A DNA stretch of 44,827 nt, from assembly GCA_903887275.1 (NCBI GenBank), contig CAISPD010000018.1:1-44827 (forward strand). The letters run 5' to 3'. The first letter of the stretch is position 1, and the number at the start of each line of letters is the position of its first letter. Made by a program: the position numbers and the translations under genes. The stretch comes from an uncultured Mucilaginibacter sp. (GTDB taxonomy: Bacteria; Bacteroidota; Bacteroidia; Sphingobacteriales; Sphingobacteriaceae). This document shows, piece after piece, positions 32,936 to 39,883 of the stretch. The notes below the pieces were generated by a model that saw only the letters and a list, made by a program, of their open reading frames with translations, ran no database searches and was not told where the DNA came from.

Positions 32936-33320
32936 CGGGCTATCATTGTTGCGCTCCCATTTATAGGAGGGATCAAGAACAAAAATAAATTGGCTTTGGC
33001 CCCAAAAAAGCTCGCTAAATCCGTATCGAAAAAGCAACCTGCAACTTGTCCAAAACATCTGGGTATATGAATCGGACATTTTCATTGCCGTCCCATTTAC
33101 GGGACGGATAAAGAATAAAAATAAATCGGCTCTAGCCAAAAAAGGACAGCAAAAATATGTATCGAAATAACAACCTGCAACTTTTCCAAAACACCACGGA
33201 ATATGACCCGGACATTTTCATTGCCGTCCCATTTATGGGACGGATAAATAATAAAAGTAAATTGGCTTTAGCCAAAAAAAGCCCGGATAAATTTGAAGCG
33301 AAATATGAAGCCTACAAAAA
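32936..33320. repeat. Three degenerate tandem copies of a ~136-bp unit with two hairpins each
   Basis: Copies start at 32936, 33073 and 33209 (the third is shortened). Each has a hairpin, CGTCCCATTTACGGGACG in copy 2 and CGTCCCATTTATGGGACG in copy 3, against CTCCCATTTATAGGAGG in copy 1. Each also has a TTGGCTTTAGCCAA-type palindrome, and copies 1 and 2 share CAACCTGCAACTT-TCCAAAACA. The stem base pair next to the loop arms swaps C-G for G-C between copy 1 and the others. No protein gene is credible here. They are probably palindromic elements mobilised in trans. Confidence 0.7.
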
Positions 33321-33678
33321 GTGAATATTTCTACTTCGTAACAAGAATTATTAATTGCCAACCGCCACAGCCTAAAAGGATTAGGATTTGATCATCGTAG
33401 TTCACTATTAACCTAATTATCTATCTTGAAAGTAATCCTATTAACCTTTTCAGTACCTAATATCTTATTTTTCAGCAGTTTGATACTTAACAGATTTGAA
33501 CATGTTAACCCAGGTTGGTAGCACTATTAATATTTAGCTGATCAATAGTGAACTGTTAATTGGTGATTTGTTAACCAGTGCCTAATGAACATTGACTAAT
33601 GCCCAATGCCTAACCAGTACAACCAAAGCCAAAACACCCTATATTAGGCTACTGAAAATATAAACCACCATTAACACC
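33321..33678. other. Gene-free leader region of the uronate operon
   Basis: A+T-rich, with repeated TTAACC motifs and a distant 10-bp inverted repeat (GTTCACTATT at 33400, AATAGTGAAC at 33544). It holds a heptamer array at 33581-33615. No clear TAnnTTTG promoter was seen. Confidence 0.4.
33581..33615 (+). repeat. Heptamer repeat array upstream of the uronate operon
   Basis: Consecutive 7-base units CCTAATG, AACATTG, ACTAATG, CCCAATG and CCTAACC, of the same CYYAATG type as the arrays before the two tRNA-Glu genes. Confidence 0.5.
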
Positions 33679-34872
33679 ATGTTCAGTAACCTTGAACAAA
33701 CCTTCCGTTGGTACGGCCCTTCTGACCCGGTTAGCCTGCAGGCGATAAGCCAAACCGGCGCAACCAGTATTGTTACAGCATTACATCACGTTCCGGCGGG
33801 AGAAGTATGGACAATAGATGAGATCGAAAAAAGGAAAAACCTGATCCGTTCGGCGGGACTCAGGTGGTCAGTTGTTGAGAGTGTCAACGTACACGAAAGC
33901 ATAAAAACAGCATCCCCCGACCGCGAGCAGTACGCCGAAAAATATATCGCCACTTTAAAAAATCTGGCCGCCAGCGATATCCGCATAGTTTGCTACAACT
34001 TTATGCCGGTGCTGGATTGGACGCGAACCGATATTGATTTCAGGTTAAACAATGGAGCATCAGCATTACGTTTTCATGCCCCTGCACTGGCAGCATTTGA
34101 CCTGTTTATACTAGAACGGGAAGCAGCCTTTCTTGAATTCAGTAATGAACAACAAGTTTTGGCAAAAGCATATCTTGATGGTTTAAATCCGGACGAAAAA
34201 AAGCTGCTCATCAACAACATCATGGCAGGCCTGCCCGGAACAAAAGACGTATTAACACTTGAACAGTTCAAGGGGCATCTTGAAAAATATACCGGTATTG
34301 ATGCTGCGCAGTTGAAGAAAAATCTGGCCTGGTTCCTGCAGGCGGTTATCCCTGAAGCCGAAAAAATGGGTATTCGTTTATGCATACACCCTGATGATCC
34401 ACCCTGCCCTATCTTGGGTTTGCCGCGTGTGGTATCGAAAGAAGAAGATCTATTGGACCTGATCAACGCCAGCCCGTCTATAGCCAATGGGTTGACTTTC
34501 TGTACCGGCTCCTTAGGCGCAAGAAGAGATAATGACCTTCCTGGGATGATCGACCGGCTCGGCAAACATATCCATTTCCTGCATCTGCGCAATGTAAAAC
34601 GGGAGGCTGACGGCAGCTTTTATGAGGATAACCATTTGGAAGGGAGTTCGGACATGTATGCTATTATGAAAAGCATTCTCGCGGAACAAAAGCGCCGCGC
34701 CGACAGCGGCCGGACGGATATTGCCATCCCCATGCGGCCCGACCACGGTCACAAACTTTTGGACGATTTTAATTATGATACTTTCCCGGGCTATTCGGCA
34801 GTGGGCCGGTTAAAGGGACTGGCAGAGTTGCGCGGTTTGGAATTGGGCATCAAAAAAACGCTATACGCTTAA
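33679..34872 (+). CDS. uxuA: Mannonate dehydratase
   Basis: Converts D-mannonate to 2-keto-3-deoxygluconate. At 397 residues it is the usual length. The start MFSNLEQTFRWYGPSDPVSL, the VESVNVHESIK and FMPVLDWTRTDIDF segments, CIHPDDPPCPILGLPRV, the FCTGSLGARRDND active-site loop and RPDHGHKLLDD are all typical of UxuA. Cytosolic. First gene of a five-gene operon (2-bp gap to uxaC) whose products lead from hexuronate to pyruvate and glyceraldehyde-3-phosphate. Confidence 0.96.
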   Translation: MFSNLEQTFRWYGPSDPVSLQAISQTGATSIVTALHHVPAGEVWTIDEIEKRKNLIRSAGLRWSVVESVNVHESIKTASPDREQYAEKYIATLKNLAASDIRIVCYNFMPVLDWTRTDIDFRLNNGASALRFHAPALAAFDLFILEREAAFLEFSNEQQVLAKAYLDGLNPDEKKLLINNIMAGLPGTKDVLTLEQFKGHLEKYTGIDAAQLKKNLAWFLQAVIPEAEKMGIRLCIHPDDPPCPILGLPRVVSKEEDLLDLINASPSIANGLTFCTGSLGARRDNDLPGMIDRLGKHIHFLHLRNVKREADGSFYEDNHLEGSSDMYAIMKSILAEQKRRADSGRTDIAIPMRPDHGHKLLDDFNYDTFPGYSAVGRLKGLAELRGLELGIKKTLYA

Positions 34873-34874
34873 AT

Positions 34875-36275
34875 ATGAAGGCATTTTTGGACGATGATTT
34901 TTTATTGAGAGGTAAAACCGCTCAAAGGCTGTACCACGAGTTTGCAGCTGGCTTACCCATTATTGATTATCATTGCCACCTGCTGCCCGATGAAATAGCA
35001 AAGGATATCAACTTCCGCAACCTCACCCATGCCTGGCTGCATGGCGACCATTATAAGTGGCGGGCTATGCGGGCCAATGGTGTTAATGAACATTTTGTTA
35101 CAGGCAATGCCCCTGACGAACAGAAGTTTGCAAAATGGGCAGAAACCGTACCCTTTACACTACGCAATCCGCTTTACCATTGGACGCACCTGGAACTGAA
35201 AAGGTATTTTGGGATAGACAAATTATTATCACCTGCAACTTCACAATATATATATGAGGAAGCTTCAGCCCGGCTGCAAACTGAGGATCATTCAGTTAGA
35301 AACCTATTGCGAAAAATGAAGGTGGAAGTAGTATGTACTACTGACGACCCGCTGGATTCCTTACCCTATCACCAGCAACTAAAAACTGAAGGTTTTGCTC
35401 TCAGCATATTGCCGACCTTTCGTCCTGATAAGGCCATGCAGGTAGATGATGTCAATGCTTTAAATCAATATATCGACCGTCTGCAGGAACTCACCGGATT
35501 TGGGATAATTGATTTTGAAAGCTATCTCAAAGCTTTGAAATCACGGCATGACTATTTCACAGCTAATGGCTGCAAACTGTCCGACCATGGGTTAGAACAC
35601 TTGTATGCCGAAGATTTCACAGCAACTGAGATCGAGGGCATCTTTAAAAAGATAAGGCACCATTACAGTCTGCTACCACTTGAGGTGCTGAAATTTAAAT
35701 CGGCGATGTTGTATCATTTCGCTTTGTGGGATCACGAAAAAGGCTGGGTGCAGCAATTCCATGTGGGTGCGCTGCGCAACAACAATACACGAGCGTTGCT
35801 CACCCTTGGTCCGGATACCGGCTGGGATTCAATCGGAGATTTTAGCCAGGCCAGGTCGCTCTCCCGTTTTCTTAATAAACTGGATAAGGGAGACCAATTG
35901 GCAAAAACCATCATATACAACCTTAATCCATCAGATAACGAAGTGATGGCATCAATGATCGGAAATTTTAATGATGGTTCGGTTGCCGGCAAGGTTCAGT
36001 TTGGCTCGGCATGGTGGTTTTTGGATCAGAAGGATGGGATGACAAAACAATTGAACACACTTTCGAATATAGGGTTACTCAGCCGTATGGTGGGTATGCT
36101 TACGGATTCGCGCAGCTTTTTATCTTTTCCAAGACACGAGTATTTCAGGCGCATATTATGTAATCTGTTCGGCGAAGACATAGACCATGGCGAATTGCCG
36201 CATGATATCGAATGGACGGGGAAGATCATTCGGGATATTTGTTATTACAATGCCAAAAACTATTTCGAATTTTAG
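34875..36275 (+). CDS. uxaC: Glucuronate/galacturonate isomerase
   Basis: Isomerises D-glucuronate to D-fructuronate (or galacturonate to tagaturonate). The 466-residue protein has the amidohydrolase-like metal site IIDYHCHLLPDEIA near residue 34-47, the CTTDDPLDSL segment and HVGALRNNNTRALLTLGPDTGWDSIGD typical of UxaC. Second gene of the operon, 2 bp after uxuA and 3 bp before the kinase. Confidence 0.95.
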   Translation: MKAFLDDDFLLRGKTAQRLYHEFAAGLPIIDYHCHLLPDEIAKDINFRNLTHAWLHGDHYKWRAMRANGVNEHFVTGNAPDEQKFAKWAETVPFTLRNPLYHWTHLELKRYFGIDKLLSPATSQYIYEEASARLQTEDHSVRNLLRKMKVEVVCTTDDPLDSLPYHQQLKTEGFALSILPTFRPDKAMQVDDVNALNQYIDRLQELTGFGIIDFESYLKALKSRHDYFTANGCKLSDHGLEHLYAEDFTATEIEGIFKKIRHHYSLLPLEVLKFKSAMLYHFALWDHEKGWVQQFHVGALRNNNTRALLTLGPDTGWDSIGDFSQARSLSRFLNKLDKGDQLAKTIIYNLNPSDNEVMASMIGNFNDGSVAGKVQFGSAWWFLDQKDGMTKQLNTLSNIGLLSRMVGMLTDSRSFLSFPRHEYFRRILCNLFGEDIDHGELPHDIEWTGKIIRDICYYNAKNYFEF

Positions 36276-36278
36276 CAT

Positions 36279-37322
36279 ATGGCATCGGGATTAAAGATAG
36301 AACCCAAGGGCAAAGTGCTCACTTTCGGCGAATTGCTTTTAAGGATATCGCCGGATGAGGAAGGACAGTGGCTCAACCAAAATCAATTGCCATTTTTTAT
36401 CGCCGGAGCTGAGTTAAACGTTGCTACGGCATTGAACCTTTGGGGTATACCTGTAAAGTACCAAACCGCCTTGCCAGACAACGGACTTGCCAGACAGATC
36501 GTAGCTTTCGAGGAACAACAAGGCATTCAAATGGCTATCGATTACCGCGGTCAGCGCCTTGGCTTATATTTCCTGACGAAAGGAAAAGACTTAAAAAATG
36601 ATGCGCTGATCTACGACCGGGCCTACTCTGCATTTTCGGAGCTTAAGCCCGGGATGATCGACTGGGAAAAAGCCTTTGAAGGTGTAGGATGGTTTCATTT
36701 CAGCGCTATTTGCCCGGCAATCAGCCAGGATATTGCTGACGTTTGTGAGGAAGCATTGAAGATAGCATCTGAAAAGAATATTGTGGTTTCCATTGATCTC
36801 AACTACCGTTCCAGGCTATGGAAATATGGAAAAACCCCTGTTGAAGTTTTGCCTGAACTTGTTCAATATTGTGATTTGGTGATGGGTAATATCTGGGCGG
36901 CCGAAACCATGTTGGGGATACCTTTAACTGGTATTTTGCATGAATCGGGTCAAAAGAGCAATTATCTGGAAGCAGCCAAAGAAACATCTGAAGAGATTAT
37001 TCGGCGGTACCCAAAATGTAAAGCTGTTGCAAATACGTTTCGCTTTGATAGTCACGGTCAGGCTAATTACTATGCTGCATTTTATACAGGCGGGGAGTTT
37101 CATGTTTCGAGGGAATATCATGCACCACAAATCATTAATAAAGTAGGTAGCGGCGATTGTTTTATGGCGGGATTGATCTATGGATTTTACCGTATTCATC
37201 AGCCTGCAGAAATACTCGAATTTGCAACAGCAGCGGCATTTAAAAAATTGTTCATTGAGGCTGATGTGACAAATTTGGGGGTGGGAGAAATTTTGTCCGA
37301 AAGTCAGCAGAAGATTATATAA
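36279..37322 (+). CDS. kdgK: 2-keto-3-deoxygluconate kinase (PfkB family)
   Basis: Phosphorylates KDG to KDPG. The 347-residue PfkB-type sugar kinase has the glycine-rich start GELLLRISPDEEGQW, GAELNVATALNLWG near the substrate site, and NKVGSGDCFMAGLIYG with the catalytic Asp (GSGD in place of the usual GAGD). It lies between uxaC and the aldolase, which supports KDG as substrate over fructose or ribose. Confidence 0.9.
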   Translation: MASGLKIEPKGKVLTFGELLLRISPDEEGQWLNQNQLPFFIAGAELNVATALNLWGIPVKYQTALPDNGLARQIVAFEEQQGIQMAIDYRGQRLGLYFLTKGKDLKNDALIYDRAYSAFSELKPGMIDWEKAFEGVGWFHFSAICPAISQDIADVCEEALKIASEKNIVVSIDLNYRSRLWKYGKTPVEVLPELVQYCDLVMGNIWAAETMLGIPLTGILHESGQKSNYLEAAKETSEEIIRRYPKCKAVANTFRFDSHGQANYYAAFYTGGEFHVSREYHAPQIINKVGSGDCFMAGLIYGFYRIHQPAEILEFATAAAFKKLFIEADVTNLGVGEILSESQQKII

Positions 37323-37336
37323 TTTGCCTGAAACAA

Positions 37337-37999
37337 ATGAAAAATAAAGAAACCATACTCAAAAGCATTATACAGCAGGGCATGTTGCCTTTGTTTTTTT
37401 ATGAGGATGTTGAAGTGAGCCTGCAGGTGGTACGTACACTTTACCGGGCCGGAGTAAGGGTAATGGAATACACGAACCGGGCAAAAGTAGCATTTGACAA
37501 TTTTAAAATATTGAAAGATGCGGTCGATCAGGAAATGCCCGATTTTTATTTCGGTGCCGGTACCATCACAACCAAAGTCGATGCAATAAGATACTCAGAA
37601 GCAGGTGCGGATTTTATAGTTGCACCTAACCTGAATCCGGAAGTCGGCGCAATTGCAAACAAGCTCGGCGGTTTATGGATACCGGGTTGCATGACCCCCA
37701 GCGAAATACACAATGCCCGGGAACAAGGTGCGGCTTTGATCAAACTGTTTCCGGCAAATATATTAGGTCCGGGGTTTATAACGGCTGTTTCAGATGTTTT
37801 CAGGGGACAATTATTTATGCCGACCGGCGGGGTAGAGCTTAATGCTGAAAATATAGGCACCTGGTTTAAAGCGGGCGTCTGCGCAGTAGGCATGGGTAGT
37901 AAACTGATCAGCAAAGGTGTTTTAGACGAACGACTTTACGAGCAATTATACAGCGATACCATCAAAGCACTTGACCTGGTAAAAAACGCAAAACCATGA
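37337..37999 (+). CDS. eda: KDPG aldolase (2-dehydro-3-deoxyphosphogluconate aldolase)
   Basis: Cleaves KDPG to pyruvate and glyceraldehyde-3-phosphate. A 220-residue class I aldolase: Glu44 and Arg48 in MEYTNRA, FGAGTITT at about 72-79, and Schiff-base Lys136 in LIKLFPAN. Length and motifs fit the Eda/KdgA family. Its TGA overlaps the transporter ATG (4 bp). Confidence 0.94.
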   Translation: MKNKETILKSIIQQGMLPLFFYEDVEVSLQVVRTLYRAGVRVMEYTNRAKVAFDNFKILKDAVDQEMPDFYFGAGTITTKVDAIRYSEAGADFIVAPNLNPEVGAIANKLGGLWIPGCMTPSEIHNAREQGAALIKLFPANILGPGFITAVSDVFRGQLFMPTGGVELNAENIGTWFKAGVCAVGMGSKLISKGVLDERLYEQLYSDTIKALDLVKNAKP

Positions 38000-39297
38000 C
38001 GAATTCAAAGCCAGGGAACTATCGTTGGGCGATTTGTGCACTGCTTTTCCTTGCTACTACGATCAACTACCTGGATAGGGCAGTGATCAGTTTACTAAAA
38101 AATACACTCACCAAAGATTTTCGCTGGAACGATGGCGACTACGCCAATATTGAGATAGCATTTAAGATCGCCTATTCCATTGGTTTACTATTTGCCGGCC
38201 GGTTGATCGATCGGCTCGGTACAAAGCTTGGTTATTTTTTGGCAACGTTTTTATGGAGCGTCTCTGCCGTTTTACACGCAATAGTAAACAGCACCTTCGG
38301 ATTTATCTTTGTCAGGTCGGCATTGGGCCTAACCGAAGCAGGCAATTTTCCTGCGGCAATCAAAACTGTGGCGGAGTGGTTCCCCAAAAAAGAACGGGCG
38401 CTGGCTACAGGTATATTTAATACCGGGGCGGGTGTGGGACCAGTTATAGCCCCCTTAACAGTACCTTTTATTGCAGCAGCATGGGGTTGGAGGATGGCAT
38501 TTGTAATTACTGGCTCTGTAGGCTTTATCTGGCTGATTTTATGGCTCTGGCTTTATGAAATACCCTCGCGACAAAAGCGTGCTACAGCCTCTGAGTTGAA
38601 ATATATCTACAGCGATGCAGAAACAGGCGGCGATGGCGAACAACATTTGTCGCCTGTAGCCTGGCATAAATTATTGGGTTTCAAACAAACCTGGGCCTTT
38701 GCATTAGGTAAGTTTTTAACTGACCCGATCTGGTGGTTCTATCTATTCTGGCTGCCAGACTTTTTGCAAAGCGAATATAAATTGACTTTAAAAGCTATAG
38801 CGGTTCCCGTTGCTGCTGTGTATGTGATATCAATGGCCGGAAGTATTTTGGGGGGCTATTTCCCTAAGCTACTTATTGAACGTGGATGGACGGTGTTCAG
38901 AGCAAGAAAGACATCAATGCTTATTTATGCATTTGCCGTGGTACCCATCATCTTTGCCCAAATTTTAGGAAACATCAATATGTGGCTTGCCGTTTTGATC
39001 ATTGGCCTTGCTGCTGCTGCTCACCAGGCCTGGAGCGCTAATATTTTTACGACGGTATCTGATATGTTCCCAAAGCGTACAATAGGCTCAGTTGCCGGAT
39101 TAGGTGGCATGTTCGGATCAGTGGGAAGTGTGTTTTTGTCGTTGTTTGTTCAGAAAAACATGTTTGTTCATTATCGGGCTATTCATCATATCGAAATAGC
39201 TTATTACATCATGTTTTTCGTATGCGGCAGTGCCTATCTGCTGGCTTGGGTCATCATGCATTTGCTTGTGCCCAGGATGAGGCCTGTGGATATCTAA
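37996..39297 (+). CDS. exuT: MFS hexuronate transporter
   Basis: A 433-residue major-facilitator protein with 12 predicted helices. NYLDRAVISLLKNTLTKDF, FAGRLIDRLGTKLG and GLTEAGNFPAAIKTVAEWFPKKERALATGIFN are hallmarks of the anion:cation symporter (ACS) subfamily, to which ExuT belongs. As the last gene of the uronate operon it should bring hexuronates into the cytosol. Substrate is inferred from context. Its stop overlaps the convergent OsmC stop by 4 bp. Confidence 0.88.
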   Translation: MTNSKPGNYRWAICALLFLATTINYLDRAVISLLKNTLTKDFRWNDGDYANIEIAFKIAYSIGLLFAGRLIDRLGTKLGYFLATFLWSVSAVLHAIVNSTFGFIFVRSALGLTEAGNFPAAIKTVAEWFPKKERALATGIFNTGAGVGPVIAPLTVPFIAAAWGWRMAFVITGSVGFIWLILWLWLYEIPSRQKRATASELKYIYSDAETGGDGEQHLSPVAWHKLLGFKQTWAFALGKFLTDPIWWFYLFWLPDFLQSEYKLTLKAIAVPVAAVYVISMAGSILGGYFPKLLIERGWTVFRARKTSMLIYAFAVVPIIFAQILGNINMWLAVLIIGLAAAAHQAWSANIFTTVSDMFPKRTIGSVAGLGGMFGSVGSVFLSLFVQKNMFVHYRAIHHIEIAYYIMFFVCGSAYLLAWVIMHLLVPRMRPVDI

Positions 39298-39767
39298 GAT
39301 CCTATTACACTAATTGGTTGATGCCTAACCGGGAAGTTAACTGAATTTGCAATAAAACATAGCTCGCTTGCTTTATGGTGAAGTTGGTTGGCTTTTTCAA
39401 GCATTGATGCCTCTTTAACTGTTACTACAGGATTGAGCACCACTTCGGTAAAATGCCCTCCGCCGTTGGGAGTCTCTCTCATTGCACCCGTAGCGGTATC
39501 CTGATAGTCGACTACAATAACGCCATTTAATACACAAACATGCAGGTAAGAAAGCATATGACAGGTAGATAATGCCGCAACAAGCAATTCTTCGGGATTA
39601 TACAATGTTGGATCGCCCCTGAAAGCCGGATCAGATGAGCCTGAAATTTCAGCTTTATTTGTGGCTTTTATAGTATGATCCCTATCGTAGCTCCTGTAAT
39701 CGTTGGTGCCGGTTCCACGGTTTCCGGTCCATTTTATAGTTAATTGGTATTGATGCGCTTTCCCCAT
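39294..39767 (-). CDS. OsmC-family peroxide-resistance-like protein
   Basis: A 157-residue OsmC/Ohr-type thiol peroxidase. The N-terminal strand hairpin (HQYQLTIKWTGNRGTG), the helix NPEELLVAALSTCHMLSYLHVC with the first conserved Cys, and ASELCFIANSV with the second are as in the family. The ATG at 39767 is preferred to the TTG at 39773. It faces the uronate operon and lies divergently from the sensor kinase gene. Likely acts on organic hydroperoxides in the cytosol. Confidence 0.88.
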   Translation of the reverse strand: MGKAHQYQLTIKWTGNRGTGTNDYRSYDRDHTIKATNKAEISGSSDPAFRGDPTLYNPEELLVAALSTCHMLSYLHVCVLNGVIVVDYQDTATGAMRETPNGGGHFTEVVLNPVVTVKEASMLEKANQLHHKASELCFIANSVNFPVRHQPISVIGS

Positions 39768-39817
39768 AATCAAAATTAAATATATTTTATTTCAAACTAC
39801 CTGAGGTACTGAAGGAA

Positions 39818-39834
39818 TCACCCTATTAGGGGGA
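39818..39834. promoter_or_regulatory. Palindromic site upstream of the sensor kinase (17-mer, copy 1)
   Basis: Its complement reads TCCCCCTAATAGGGTGA, nearly the same as the site at 43571-43587 (16 of 17 bases). The core CCCTA-T-TAGGG (39821-39831) is a perfect palindrome. It lies 49 bp before the kinase start, so it is a candidate operator for the operon's own regulator. Confidence 0.55.
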
Positions 39835-39883
39835 GTCAATTATTTTTTAAATAAACGTTATTTGATAGTACATTTAATTGATA

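Noticed and set aside
32906-33139. Minus-strand frame of 77 residues
   Set aside because: It lies in the tandem palindromic repeats and its repeats follow the 136-bp DNA unit rather than a protein pattern.
33400-33553. 10-bp inverted repeat GTTCACTATT/AATAGTGAAC as terminal repeats of a small element
   Set aside because: No target-site duplication, no internal gene, and the region is low-complexity with many TTAACC motifs.
34074-34592. 172-residue minus-strand frame opposite uxuA
   Set aside because: Shadow; composition (Ser/Arg/Cys-rich) is typical of the reverse strand of a coding gene.
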